From: Haloarcula salinisoli
Lineage (GTDB): Archaea; Halobacteriota; Halobacteria; Halobacteriales; Haloarculaceae
Reading direction: 5' to 3'
Assembly (NCBI RefSeq): GCF_019599405.1
Contig: NZ_RKLQ01000001.1
Coordinates: forward strand, 1,364,001 to 1,428,000
Length of the DNA: 64,000 nt
Position 1 is the stretch's first letter. Each line of letters begins with the position of its first letter. The position numbers and the translations under genes are program-made. Positions 17,901 to 26,796 of this stretch are shown here, one piece after another. Under the pieces are notes generated by a model that did no database searches, had not been told where the DNA came from, and was given only the letters and a program-made list of their open reading frames with translations.

Positions 17901-17975
17901 TGCCCGATGCAAGCAGGTGGGGCCTAAAACTGTTGTCGAATTCGCCGCGCGAGAAAATCCCTGATTACCGACAGC

Positions 17976-18239
17976 TCACTCGAAGACCTCACTCTCCGAT
18001 TCGAGCAGCTCCAGCCCGTCTGCGACCGCTCTGGCCTGTTCCGGGAACAGCGCGACCTCTATCTCGCTGCCCTGTTCGTCCTCGAAGGCGAGTTTCACGC
18101 GTTTGTCGCCATACTCGCGAACGTCGACCCCTTCGATGTCGTACATCTTGACCGTCGCCTGTTTGTTCGACGGGCCGACGTTCTTGACGGCGCCGTCCTT
18201 GAGTTCGAGCATGAAGTCGTCGATGTCCAGCGTGAGCAT
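17976..18239 (-). CDS. Small conserved haloarchaeal protein, unknown function
   Basis: The 87-aa acidic protein (MLTLDIDDFMLELKDG...) looks like an all-beta, possibly PH-like domain, judging from alternating hydrophobic residues (QATVKMYDIEGVDVREYGDKRVKLAFED). A C-terminal helix follows (PEQARAVADGLELLESES). No motif with known chemistry is visible and no cysteine is present. It is cytoplasmic by composition. It lies between the RecJ-like gene and a YIP1-like gene on the same strand. Confidence 0.7.
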   Translation of the reverse strand: MLTLDIDDFMLELKDGAVKNVGPSNKQATVKMYDIEGVDVREYGDKRVKLAFEDEQGSEIEVALFPEQARAVADGLELLESESEVFE

Positions 18240-18307
18240 ACCTCACCTTTGCGCTCCGGCCTAAAATCCGCTCGCACTCGTACTGCCGGCTATAACAAAC
18301 TGACGTA

Positions 18308-18331
18308 ATTCGCCACCCCAGGGGGGCGAAT
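18308..18331. terminator. Short hairpin after the YIP1-like gene
   Basis: The arms attcgcc (18308-18314) and ggcgaat (18325-18331) pair around a GC-rich 10-nt loop. The stop of the YIP1-like gene on the minus strand is 5 bp away, so it may mark a transcript end. There is no long T-run. Confidence 0.35.
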
Positions 18332-18335
18332 ATCT

Positions 18336-18974
18336 TTACGAACTTATACCCGGCAGTATCCCGAGCGCCGTCAGTGCGTCGAAGCCCCGGAAGCCGTAGC
18401 CAAAGATGATTGCAGCGGGGAGGGTCCCAACGGCGACCGCTTTCGGCAGACTGAGCTCGTGGACCACGGCCGTGCCGACGACGTATAGTGCCGCGCCCCA
18501 GAGCGTGACGACCACGCGCAGCTCCGGGAACGGAAGTCCCGCGACGATGCAGGGCGCCATCGCGTAGCACATGACCTGGACCGTCTCGCTGATACCGCCC
18601 CGGTCGGGCGCGGTGGGGACGAGCAGGAGCGTCTGTATCGCCGCGGTAAGATGGACCGTTATGGGCGCGACGAAGACGATGATACCCAGGAGGGCAAGCA
18701 CGGCCACGCCCGGCGTGAAGTCGCCGATGGCGGGGTAGGGAAAGGGCCCGGTCGAGATGACGCCGCGGCTCGCGAGTTCGACCACGAGGAAGCGGCCCAG
18801 TTCCTCGACGAGGACGACCAGCGACGCGAAGATGAGTCCCGGCGCCTGGTCACCGGGGGCGATGCCGGTCCGGAAGAACCGTCGCGGTCTGCGGAGGACT
18901 TCCGCCCAGGCGCGCACGATGGCCACCGGTCCGCGGTCACGCCCCGTCCCGGTGGTCTCGACCCACTGTGTCAC
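18336..18974 (-). CDS. YIP1-family membrane protein
   Basis: The 212-aa protein has an N-terminal amphipathic part with WAEVLRRPRRFFRTGIAPGDQAPGLIFA, typical of archaeal YIP1 proteins, then about five membrane helices. The YIP1 hallmark is visible as QVMCYAMAPCIVAGLPF and VVTLWGAALYVVGTAVVHELSLPKAVAVG. The start codon is GTG at 18974. The function in archaea is unknown; eukaryotic relatives act in membrane traffic. Confidence 0.8.
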   Translation of the reverse strand: MTQWVETTGTGRDRGPVAIVRAWAEVLRRPRRFFRTGIAPGDQAPGLIFASLVVLVEELGRFLVVELASRGVISTGPFPYPAIGDFTPGVAVLALLGIIVFVAPITVHLTAAIQTLLLVPTAPDRGGISETVQVMCYAMAPCIVAGLPFPELRVVVTLWGAALYVVGTAVVHELSLPKAVAVGTLPAAIIFGYGFRGFDALTALGILPGISS

Positions 18975-19130
18975 GGCTGTGTGTGGGGACTCGGTCAGTA
19001 AGACAATTGCGAGTTCCGCTCCGGTATCAGAAGGTGTCAGTCACGGCGCTTGCCTGGCTAATCGTCGGCGCCTTCAGTCGTGGCACCTGCGGAGCAGCTG
19101 CTCACGAGTGCGGGCACACGGCCCTCACGG

Positions 19131-19709
19131 CTAATCATCTGCTCCGACGTTCTCCGTGCTCTCCAGACACGGCGGGTCGGGTTCGATGTTGGCGTACTGC
19201 ACAGCTTCTTCGCCCAGTCGCGCGACCCGCTCGTCGATTCCCTCGTCGGTAATCGCGCCGTTCTCGACGGCGTCGCGAGCGCGTGGGACGGCCGCCTGAT
19301 GGGGGATAACCCAGCAGTTCAGCGCCCGACAGACCGACCGGAGGTGTTCCAGCGCGGTGATGGGGAACCCGCCGCCGGCGACGGCCAGCAGGCCGACGGT
19401 CTTGTTCTCGAACTCGTCGAAGCCGCAGTAGTCGAGTGCGTTCTTCAGCGGCGCCGAGTACGAGCCGTGGTAGACGGGCGTCCCGAGGAGTATCGAGTCG
19501 GCCTCGCGGATTGTACGGGTAAGTTCGGGCGCGTCACCGGCCTCGCGGTCGTCCGCGTCGAAGACCGGCAGCTCGTACTCTCGCAGGTCCAGCAGTTCGG
19601 TCTTGCCGCCGGCCCCGGCGGCCGCATCGAGGGCGCGTTCGACGGCGACGCGGGTGTAGCTCCCGTCGCGGAGACTCCCCACGACGCCGACGACGTGTGG
19701 TCGTGCCAT
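19131..19709 (-). CDS. NADPH-dependent FMN reductase
   Basis: The 192-aa flavodoxin-fold protein starts MARPHVVGVVGSLRDGSYTR, the phosphate-binding loop of the family. It carries LLGTPVYHGSYSAPLKNALDYCG and LLAVAGGGFPITALEHLRSVCRAL, the flavin and dimer contacts. It reduces flavins or quinones with NAD(P)H. The ATG at 19709 is chosen because it gives the standard N-terminus; nine extra residues upstream are not conserved-looking. No partner gene is adjacent. Confidence 0.88.
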   Translation of the reverse strand: MARPHVVGVVGSLRDGSYTRVAVERALDAAAGAGGKTELLDLREYELPVFDADDREAGDAPELTRTIREADSILLGTPVYHGSYSAPLKNALDYCGFDEFENKTVGLLAVAGGGFPITALEHLRSVCRALNCWVIPHQAAVPRARDAVENGAITDEGIDERVARLGEEAVQYANIEPDPPCLESTENVGADD

Positions 19710-19831
19710 ACGTCGACGCAGACAGCGACGGTCCAAAGTGGTAGCGGAAATTCCGGGGCTGCTTGCCGAGCGAGACCATCGGCCGCCAAGCGGTGGCTCA
19801 CTTTCGTAGGCCTGGCGCTCGTAGTACGATT

Positions 19832-20371
19832 ATGCGACCAACGGTCGCGGATTTCCGACCGGACATCCCGTATCGACTCCGGCACCTCATCGGACCGCGG
19901 TTGACCAGACTGGCCAGGCGGGTCGGCCGGCCGGAGTTCAGGCTCCATCGGTCGGGCTACGCCGGGACAGTCGACGTGCCGATGAACGAGTTCGAGCGGG
20001 CGCTATCTACCGGTGGCTTCGCGTGGGGACCGGTCAGCTGGTACCATCAGCCGCCTGTGGGGGCGGACCCGAACGGGAGCTGGACCTACCGCAGAGTCCC
20101 GTTTTCGGACCGTCAGCTCCACGTTATCCTCAGCAGACGCGACGACGACCGTATCGACGTCTACGCCCACTGGGAGTACAACTGGCGCCGCCATCCGGTC
20201 AAGCACGCGAAACAGCTCGGTATCGACCGAGAGGGCGGCTCGACGTCGATGCAGGCGTGGTTCGACAGCCAGGGTATCGACTACGACTCACGCTCGCGGA
20301 CCCGGCGGAAAGTCAGTCACGCGGTCCGCCGCGTCGCCGCGTCGCTGCTCGGTCGCGGGACCGGCGAGTAG
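19832..20371 (+). CDS. Hypothetical basic/aromatic-rich protein
   Basis: The 179-aa protein from the ATG at 19832 (MRPTVADFRPDIPYRLRHLIG) is unusually rich in Arg, Trp and Tyr for this genome. The pattern SWTYRRVPFSDRQLHVILSRRDDDRIDVYAHWEYNWRRHPVKHAKQ suggests a compact beta-rich domain. A basic tail (RTRRKVSHAVRRVAASLLGR) could bind membrane or nucleic acid. I do not recognise the family. It is upstream of, and in the same direction as, the amino-acid permease. Confidence 0.6.
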   Translation: MRPTVADFRPDIPYRLRHLIGPRLTRLARRVGRPEFRLHRSGYAGTVDVPMNEFERALSTGGFAWGPVSWYHQPPVGADPNGSWTYRRVPFSDRQLHVILSRRDDDRIDVYAHWEYNWRRHPVKHAKQLGIDREGGSTSMQAWFDSQGIDYDSRSRTRRKVSHAVRRVAASLLGRGTGE

Positions 20372-20430
20372 GGGGGTCGCCAGTCCCCCCGTACATCGGT
20401 TTTATCCCTGATGTACGGTAACATACATCT

Positions 20431-21861
20431 ATGGCCGACCAGCCTGTTGGACCCGAGGTGGCCGGGGAGAACGTCGCTGGTGAGATACCGGTCGAGGAGC
20501 CCGAAGCAGTCACCGACGAGGCTATCGTTCACGACGACGAGACCGAACTGGAGCGGACCATCGGGCTCGTCGGCGGGCTGGCAATCGGCATCGGGACCAT
20601 GATCGGGGCCGGTATCTTCGTCTTCCCCGGTCTCGCGGCCAGCACGGCCGGGCCGGCCGCCTCCCTGTCGTTCGCTATCGGGGGCGTCATCGCGCTTCTC
20701 GTCGCGCTCCCGACCGCCGAACTGGCGACCGCGATGCCACGGAGCGGGGGCGGCTACTACTTCGTTTCCCGGAGCCTGGGAACCGCCGCGGGCGCGATTG
20801 TGGGCCTCGGACTGTGGCTGGGGCTGGTGTTTGCCTCCGCGTTCTATCTCGTCGGGCTGGGCCACTACGCGACCGCTGTGCTGGCCGAGGTCGGCATCGA
20901 ACTCGGCGTCAACCCGGTGGTCGCTATCGCGCTCCTGTTTGGAGTCGTGCTGACGGCGCTGAGCATCGGTGGAACCGAGAACACCGCCACACTCCAGAAC
21001 TACGTCGTCGGAATTCTACTCGTGGTACTGACAGTGTTTCTCACGTACGGCGTCCTCGATGCACTCGGCGTGTTCGGCCGGGAAGCTCCCCCCAGCGTGT
21101 TCTTCTCACAGGGAACGTTCCCGGTGTTGACCACCGCTGCGCTCGTCTTCACCTCCTATCTCGGGTTCGCTCAGGTCGCAACTGTTGCGGGTGAGATAAA
21201 ACAGCCGAGCCGGAATCTCCCGCGCGCGATGATCGGGTCGGTCCTCATCGTCACCGTGTTCTACGTGGTGACCATCTTCGTCGCGACGAGCGCCTTCGGC
21301 GCGGACCGGCTGGGCACCTTCGGCGAGACTGCCATGGTCGAGGTCGCGCGGGAGTTCCTGGGACTGCCCGGCGCGGTCGCGATACTGTTCGCCGGCCTGC
21401 TTGCGACCTTCTCCAGCGCGAACGCCTCGATACTTTCGGCCTCCCGGGCCGTCTACGCGCTGAGTCGTGACGCCTTGCTCCCCCGACGAGCGAGCGAAGT
21501 GAACCTCCGCTTTGGCACGCCACACGTGGCCCTGCTCGCGGCCGGCGGCCCGATTCTCGTGCTCGTCGCGACCGGCGAGGTCGAGCTCCTCGCGGAGGTC
21601 GCCTCCTTTCTGCACCTGGTGATGTACGGCCTCATCTGTGTCGCGTTGCTGGTGTTGCGCCGACGGAATCCGGAGTGGTACACCCCGAGCTATCGGGTCC
21701 CAGGGTATCCGGTCGTCCCCGTCGTCGGGGCGCTAGCCAGTTTCGGCCTCGTCGCGTTCATGCAACCGGCCTCTATCGTCGTCGGCGTCGGGGTCATGAT
21801 TCTCTCGTATCTCTGGTACCGATACTACGCGAGCGGCGTCAGGCTGCAAGGAGCCATCTGA
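20431..21861 (+). CDS. APC-family amino-acid permease
   Basis: The 476-aa protein has an acidic N-terminal tail (about 45 residues) and about twelve helices. The first helix holds the substrate-binding break [13 protein letters not shown], and [34 protein letters not shown] is the conserved helix 6-7 region of the amino acid-polyamine-organocation family. It probably imports an amino acid by proton or sodium symport. The universal stress protein gene starts 2 bp after its stop, a pairing often seen in archaea that suggests regulation of transport by nucleotide or stress signals. Confidence 0.92.
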   Translation: MADQPVGPEVAGENVAGEIPVEEPEAVTDEAIVHDDETELERTIGLVGGLAIGIGTMIGAGIFVFPGLAASTAGPAASLSFAIGGVIALLVALPTAELATAMPRSGGGYYFVSRSLGTAAGAIVGLGLWLGLVFASAFYLVGLGHYATAVLAEVGIELGVNPVVAIALLFGVVLTALSIGGTENTATLQNYVVGILLVVLTVFLTYGVLDALGVFGREAPPSVFFSQGTFPVLTTAALVFTSYLGFAQVATVAGEIKQPSRNLPRAMIGSVLIVTVFYVVTIFVATSAFGADRLGTFGETAMVEVAREFLGLPGAVAILFAGLLATFSSANASILSASRAVYALSRDALLPRRASEVNLRFGTPHVALLAAGGPILVLVATGEVELLAEVASFLHLVMYGLICVALLVLRRRNPEWYTPSYRVPGYPVVPVVGALASFGLVAFMQPASIVVGVGVMILSYLWYRYYASGVRLQGAI

Positions 21862-21863
21862 CA

Positions 21864-22589
21864 ATGACAGACCGACCATCCATCCTCGTCCCGATACGCG
21901 TCCTCGACGGTGAATCGATTCCCGACGGCGTGCCCGAACTCCTGGCGAACGCCCACGTCGTCCTGCTGGGGTATCACGTCGTCCCGGACCAGACCGCGAC
22001 GGGGCAAGCGAAGATGCAGTTCGAGGAGCGGGCAAACAGGCGACTGGACAGGTACGAGTCGACCCTCGAAGAGGCGGGCGCGACCGTCGAGCGACGGCTG
22101 GTGTTCACCCACGACGGGCAGAAGACACTCGACAGAGTACGCAAGAAATGCGACTGTCTGGCCGTCCTGGTCCCCAACGGGACGAGTCCGCCGGACGACG
22201 TCCTCGTCGCGGTCAGAGGCACTGCCGGCGTGAGCCGACTCGCAGACGCAGTCGCTGGCCTGTTCGGCTCGACGGACGTCACCGTGACCATGTATCACGT
22301 CACCGAGACGAACGAGACCGACGACGATATCGAGACCTTCCTCGATGGGGTGAAAGACCGGTTGACCAGCAAGGGAATGGCACGGTCGGCAATCGAGACG
22401 CGAGTCGACCCCGAACAGAAACGGCTGAAAGCGATCGCGACGGCGGCCGAGGAGTACGACGCCCTCGTGATGGGCGAGTCCGACCCATCGCTGGCGACGT
22501 TCGTCTTCGGGATGCCGGCCGAGCAAATCGCCGACAGGTTCCTCGGCCCGGTGCTCGTGGTCCAGCGCGAGCACAGCGAGTCATCCTGA
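21864..22589 (+). CDS. Universal stress protein (UspA family), tandem domain
   Basis: The 241-aa protein starts MTDRPSILVPIRVLDG and ends with VMGESDPSLATFVFGMPAEQIADRFLGPVLVVQREH, the nucleotide-binding G-x(2)-G-x(9)-S/T-like region in altered form. The length suggests two Usp-like halves. It is translationally linked to the upstream permease by a 2-bp gap. It may act as a soluble regulatory partner of the transporter. Confidence 0.85.
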   Translation: MTDRPSILVPIRVLDGESIPDGVPELLANAHVVLLGYHVVPDQTATGQAKMQFEERANRRLDRYESTLEEAGATVERRLVFTHDGQKTLDRVRKKCDCLAVLVPNGTSPPDDVLVAVRGTAGVSRLADAVAGLFGSTDVTVTMYHVTETNETDDDIETFLDGVKDRLTSKGMARSAIETRVDPEQKRLKAIATAAEEYDALVMGESDPSLATFVFGMPAEQIADRFLGPVLVVQREHSESS

Positions 22590-22594
22590 GCCGG

Positions 22595-23509
22595 TTACGT
22601 CCGGCTCAGTGTCGCCACACCGTCCGTGAGTGTCACCAGCCCGTCGTCGTCCAGGTCCGAGAGCAGGCCCCGGAGCCACTCGCGTCCGTACTCGCCCTCG
22701 GGCGCGTAATCGACCCGCACCCGCGGACCGAGTTCGTCGAGCGCCAGTTCGTCGTACTCGTTGAGCACGCTGATGACGCGCCCCCGCATCTGTCGGCGCG
22801 ACCCCTCGAAGGTCGGCTGGGTGGGGACGTCCGGCGCGGTGAAATCGCCCGACTGGTAGGCCGAGCACCACTCGCGCCACGGGCACTGTGCGCCGTCGCA
22901 GTCCGGCGTCTTCTCGCAGGCCACCCCACCCAGTTCCATGATGGCGTTGTTCCAGACCTCGGAGCGGCCCTCGGGCATGAGTCGCTGAGCGGTTTCCTCG
23001 AAGGCACTGTCGTCGTCGGGCACGTCGAACGCGCGGTAGAGCACACGCTTGACGTTCGTATCCACCACGGCGTTTCCGTTGTTGAACGCGAAGGAGGCGA
23101 CGGCGTTGGCGGTGTAGGGGCCGACGCCCATCAGCTCCGAGAGGCCGTCCGGGTCCCGTGGCCACTGCCCGTCGTGGTCCTCTACTACCTGTCGGGCGGC
23201 CTCGTGGAGGTACTTCGCGCGGTTGTTGTACCCCAGCGAGTGGTCGGTCCAGAAGCCCACCACGTCGCCGCGGTCGGCCGCCGCGAGGTCCGCGACCGTC
23301 GGCCACTGCTCAAGGAAGTCCTCCCACGCCGCGACGACGCGGTCGAGCTGGGTCTGCTGGCTCATCACCTCCGAGACGAGAATCTCGTAGGGGTCGTCGG
23401 TCTGACGCCACGGGTAGTCGCGGTGGTCGGCCTCGTACCACTCGACGAGGGCGGTCTGGACCGCTGGGACGTCGTTCGGGAGATGGTCGTCTCCCGCCTG
23501 CTCACTCAT
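22595..23509 (-). CDS. mutY: A/G-specific adenine DNA glycosylase MutY
   Basis: The 304-aa protein has the catalytic Glu in ILVSEVMSQQTQLDRV, the helix-hairpin-helix LMGVGPYTANAVASFAF and the catalytic Asp in VVDTNVKRVLYRAF. It removes adenine mispaired with 8-oxoguanine. Four cysteines for an iron-sulfur cluster are present, but the spacing is C-x5-C-x4-C-x5-C rather than the classical C-x6-C-x2-C-x5-C. There is no NUDT-like C-terminal domain; a short winged-helix-like tail is present instead. I start at the ATG at 23509. Confidence 0.92.
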   Translation of the reverse strand: MSEQAGDDHLPNDVPAVQTALVEWYEADHRDYPWRQTDDPYEILVSEVMSQQTQLDRVVAAWEDFLEQWPTVADLAAADRGDVVGFWTDHSLGYNNRAKYLHEAARQVVEDHDGQWPRDPDGLSELMGVGPYTANAVASFAFNNGNAVVDTNVKRVLYRAFDVPDDDSAFEETAQRLMPEGRSEVWNNAIMELGGVACEKTPDCDGAQCPWREWCSAYQSGDFTAPDVPTQPTFEGSRRQMRGRVISVLNEYDELALDELGPRVRVDYAPEGEYGREWLRGLLSDLDDDGLVTLTDGVATLSRT

Positions 23510-23590
23510 TGGCGGCTCTTTGGACCTCGATGATTTGTGTGTGGTGGTCGAGTCGCAAGTCGTTTTTACGGGCTGGCCCTTCGAACAGGC

Positions 23591-23920
23591 ATGACCCTCG
23601 ACGAACTGCAAGACGAGATGCAGGACCGGTACGCTGACCTCGACGACGACCTCTCGGTGTCGCTGGACCGGGAGACGCGCAACGAACTGGCGATGCTCTC
23701 GGTCGCGCTGGACCCCGAGGACACCGACGAGCTACTCCGCCGGGCCGTCCATATGCTGTTCCAGTCGACCGTCGAGCGCGGGACCCTGGATTTCCACCTC
23801 CGGTCGGGCTACGACTGTACCTACGACGAGTTCCTCTCGGGGATGACCTTCGACGAGATGGCCGGGGGCAACCAGTTCCCACAGGCACAGGACAACGACG
23901 ACCGGCGCTACCAGTTCTAG
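23591..23920 (+). CDS. Conserved haloarchaeal hypothetical protein
   Basis: The 109-aa acidic protein (MTLDELQDEMQDRYADLDDD...) is mostly helical by pattern, with RETRNELAMLSVALDPEDTDELLRRAVHMLFQSTVE forming likely paired helices. It ends in an aromatic/acidic tail with YDEFLSGMTFDEMAGG. I have seen similar proteins in haloarchaea, but none has a known function. Its stop codon overlaps that of the convergent MgtC-like gene in a shared ctag. Confidence 0.75.
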   Translation: MTLDELQDEMQDRYADLDDDLSVSLDRETRNELAMLSVALDPEDTDELLRRAVHMLFQSTVERGTLDFHLRSGYDCTYDEFLSGMTFDEMAGGNQFPQAQDNDDRRYQF

Positions 23921-25185
23921 GCGAGCATCGCGACGACCAGTGCGCTCGCGCCGCCAAGGACGACGGTACTCCAGATAGCGACGCGCCCGGCGAAGCTCCG
24001 GTCGGGCCCAGGAGCGGTCATCGCGGCCTTGACGGCGATGCTGGCCGCGGTGGCGAGCAAGATAGCGAGCATCGCCGTCGTCTCGTCGATGGCGCCACCG
24101 CGGTACAGCAGGACGGCGGAGGTGGTCGCACCGGCACTGGAGACCAGCCCGGAGAGCACAGAGGTGACGTAGAGGCCGGCGGTGCCAAAGCGGGCGCTGG
24201 CGACGCTGCCGACGACGACCACCAGCAAGAAGACGCCGCCAAACGCCAACACGCCACGCAGCGAGAACGGGCTGGTCAGGTCCATCTCGACTTCCTCTGA
24301 CCAGTCGGCGGTGTAGGCCGCGACGGCGACGCTTCCGACGATGACGGCACCCAGCGGGACGAGTGGCGTGAGCAGGAGCCCGCTCTCGATGGTGAAGACG
24401 ACGGTGATGAGCAGGTTCCGCAGCGCCATCGCGGCGTCGGCGAGCAGGATAGCGGCGACGGCGTAGGAGGAGGCGGCGGGCTGCTGTCGGACGTGGTCTA
24501 TCATCGTCCCCACGACGGCCGTCGAGGAGGCCAGCCCGCCGAAGAAGCCGGTGACTGCGATACCGCGCCCGCCGTAGGTCTGGACGATGGCGTAGTTGAC
24601 GAAGCCGATGCCCGCGACGAAGACCACCATGAGCCAGACGACGCGTAGCTCGATAGTCACACTGAGGATATCGCCGGGGATGCGTACTGGGTCGGTGGGC
24701 AACAGCGGATAGATGACAAAGGCGAGGATAGCGAACTCGGTTCCGGAGCGGAGTTCCTGCTTGCTGAGCCCCCAGGCGAAGCTGTGTAGCTCCCGCTTCA
24801 GAACGAGCAACAGCGACGAGAGGACGGCCACAGTCACGCCCTCCAGGATGTATCCCGCCGCGACGACGGCGCCGACGCCGTAGGCCACGAGCAGTGAGAC
24901 GGAGGTCGTCAGCGAGAGCGTCTGTTCCTCGGCTTGCAGCCCCTGGACGGCAAGCAGGATGCCCTGGACGATGACCAGCACCCCGCCCAGAACGAGCAGG
25001 GTGTCGCGTTCGGTGACGGTAAAGACGGCCGCCAGCAGACTGACCAGCGCGAACGTCCGGATGCCCGCTGACTTCTGGGACCACTCCCGTTCGAGCCCGA
25101 GGAACATCCCCAGCGCCCCCGCGAGCAGGATTCGCAGAATCCCCTCGTCTATCCCGGGGGCGGCCAGCTGTATCGAACTCTGCAC
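23917..25185 (-). CDS. MgtC/SapB-type membrane protein with DUF4010
   Basis: The 422-aa protein has an MgtC-like N-terminal part (ILLAGALGMFLGLEREWSQKSAGIRTFALVSLLAAVF) followed by DUF4010 (IVQTYGGRGIAVTGFFGGLASSTAVVGTM, IAVKAAMTAPG). About twelve membrane segments are visible. Bacterial MgtC relatives act in magnesium homeostasis and ATPase regulation; the long DUF4010 form is uncharacterised. The start codon is GTG at 25185. The 3' end overlaps its convergent neighbour by 4 bp. Confidence 0.85.
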   Translation of the reverse strand: MQSSIQLAAPGIDEGILRILLAGALGMFLGLEREWSQKSAGIRTFALVSLLAAVFTVTERDTLLVLGGVLVIVQGILLAVQGLQAEEQTLSLTTSVSLLVAYGVGAVVAAGYILEGVTVAVLSSLLLVLKRELHSFAWGLSKQELRSGTEFAILAFVIYPLLPTDPVRIPGDILSVTIELRVVWLMVVFVAGIGFVNYAIVQTYGGRGIAVTGFFGGLASSTAVVGTMIDHVRQQPAASSYAVAAILLADAAMALRNLLITVVFTIESGLLLTPLVPLGAVIVGSVAVAAYTADWSEEVEMDLTSPFSLRGVLAFGGVFLLVVVVGSVASARFGTAGLYVTSVLSGLVSSAGATTSAVLLYRGGAIDETTAMLAILLATAASIAVKAAMTAPGPDRSFAGRVAIWSTVVLGGASALVVAMLA

Positions 25186-25264
25186 GGGAGACCTACGGCC
25201 TGGAGCGACTAAGCGTGTCGGCCGACGAGGTAGCTTTTTCCTTCACCCAACTGAATCCCGAATC

Positions 25265-26512
25265 ATGGCTGAGTACGACGTGGATATCAACTGGCCACGC
25301 GCGTTCTGGATTAGCTTTGGCGTCGTGCTAGCCGCCACGATACTGTTCGTTACGTACTCGTTTATCGGCACGTTCGTCTTCGGTATCTTCATTTACTACG
25401 CGACGCGGCCGCTCTACCGCCGGGTCCAGCGCCGTGTGAAACAGCCGACGGTGTCGGCGCTGCTCTCGCTGTTCTTGCTAGCATTGCCGGTACTGGTCTT
25501 GCTGTACTACACGTTAGCCATCGCGGTACAGGAGTTCAGCCGCTTCGCCCAGACGACGGACGTCGGACCTTACGCCGACGCCATCGAGCCGTACATCAAC
25601 GTCTCCGAGGTGGTCCAGAACCCCCAGACACTGCTCTCCGACGCGGGTGGGCCGGGGACCATCGTCGACACGCTGGGGCAGTTCGTCGGCTATCTCGGCG
25701 TCGTCGGGACGGGGCTCATCCACGCGTTCGTGATGTTCGCGCTGGCGTTCTACCTGCTCCGAGACGGCCCGCGCTTTGCCGAGTGGGTCAAGGGCTTTCT
25801 CGACCACCGCGGTGTGCTCGACCACTACTTCCACGAGGTCGACCGGAGCTTCCACAAGGTGTTCTACGGGAACATCCTGAACGCCATCGTCACGAGCGCC
25901 ATCGGTGCGATCGCCTTCAGCGTCGTGGATTTCGTCGCACCGGCCGGTCTCTCTGTGCCCTACCCCGCCCTGACGGGAGTGCTCGCGGGGGCGGCGAGTC
26001 TCATCCCCATCATCGGGATGAAGATCGTCTACGTGCCGATGGCCATCTATCTGGCCGTCACTGCCGGCCTCGACGGCGAAGGCTGGTGGTTCGTCGCGCT
26101 CTTTGTCGGGGTCGCCTTTGTCGTCGTGGACACGATACCGGACCTCGTCGTCCGGCCGTACGTCTCCGGTGGCGGGTCACTCCCGCTCGGGCCGTTCGGG
26201 CGGGCAGAATCGACGCCCGAGGCCGACTCGAACCCCGGGCTGCACACGGGGACGCTGATGTTCGCGTACGTTCTGGGCCCGTTCCTCTTTGGCTGGTACG
26301 GGCTCTTCCTCGCGCCGATGATACTGGTGCTGGTCGCACACTTCGCCAGATTCGTCCTGCCAGTCATCGTCGAGGGACAAGCCCGCCCCAGCGGCGTCGA
26401 CCCGACGAACCTCGTGGGTGAGGAAGTGGGTGACCCGGAGATAGACGACGTGCCAGCGGCCCAGCGGGACGAGGACTCGGCTCCCACGCCGGGTGCCGAA
26501 GACCCCTCCTAG
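25265..26512 (+). CDS. AI-2E-type (PerM/YdiK) permease
   Basis: The 415-aa protein has two N-terminal helices, a soluble helical segment (about 80-150), then a helical bundle with YLLRDGPRFAEWVKGFLDH, FYGNILNAIVTSAIGAIAF and the glycine-rich GVLAGAASLIPIIGMKIVYVP loop typical of AI-2E family permeases. Substrates in archaea are unknown; some relatives are sodium/proton antiporters. The C-terminal 45 residues are acidic and disordered. The stop codon shares ctag with the convergent PadR gene. Confidence 0.85.
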   Translation: MAEYDVDINWPRAFWISFGVVLAATILFVTYSFIGTFVFGIFIYYATRPLYRRVQRRVKQPTVSALLSLFLLALPVLVLLYYTLAIAVQEFSRFAQTTDVGPYADAIEPYINVSEVVQNPQTLLSDAGGPGTIVDTLGQFVGYLGVVGTGLIHAFVMFALAFYLLRDGPRFAEWVKGFLDHRGVLDHYFHEVDRSFHKVFYGNILNAIVTSAIGAIAFSVVDFVAPAGLSVPYPALTGVLAGAASLIPIIGMKIVYVPMAIYLAVTAGLDGEGWWFVALFVGVAFVVVDTIPDLVVRPYVSGGGSLPLGPFGRAESTPEADSNPGLHTGTLMFAYVLGPFLFGWYGLFLAPMILVLVAHFARFVLPVIVEGQARPSGVDPTNLVGEEVGDPEIDDVPAAQRDEDSAPTPGAEDPS

Positions 26513-26796
26513 GCGTCGGCCTCGGTATCGACGTACTGGTTCTCCCAGTCACGGCGAGCGTCGAGTTCACGGCGGCCACGGCGGGTCAGCGTGTAGAAGT
26601 TGGTCCGTCGGTCGCGCTGTCCCTTCTCGACGAGGCCCTTGTCGACGAGGGTGTCGAGATTGGGATAGAGCCGGCCGTGGTGAATCTCCTTCTCGTAGTA
26701 GGCCTCCAGCTCCTCCTTGATAGCGAGGCCGTGGGGCTCTTCGTGGCCCGAGATAACGTAGAGGAGATCCCGTTGAAAGCCGGTCAAATCGTACAT
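26509..26796 (-). CDS. PadR-family transcriptional regulator
   Basis: The 95-aa protein is a single winged helix with the PadR pattern: DLTGFQRDLLYVISGHEEPHGLAIKEELEAYYEKEIHHGRLYPNLDTLVDKGLVEKG. The wing follows (RRTNFYTLTRRGRRELDARRDW). The recognition helix contains GRLYPNL. It lacks the long C-terminal dimerisation helix of larger PadR proteins. The target may be itself or the convergent permease, but the sequence does not show this. AT-rich boxes near 26809-26841 probably hold its promoter. Confidence 0.88.
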   Translation of the reverse strand: MYDLTGFQRDLLYVISGHEEPHGLAIKEELEAYYEKEIHHGRLYPNLDTLVDKGLVEKGQRDRRTNFYTLTRRGRRELDARRDWENQYVDTEADA

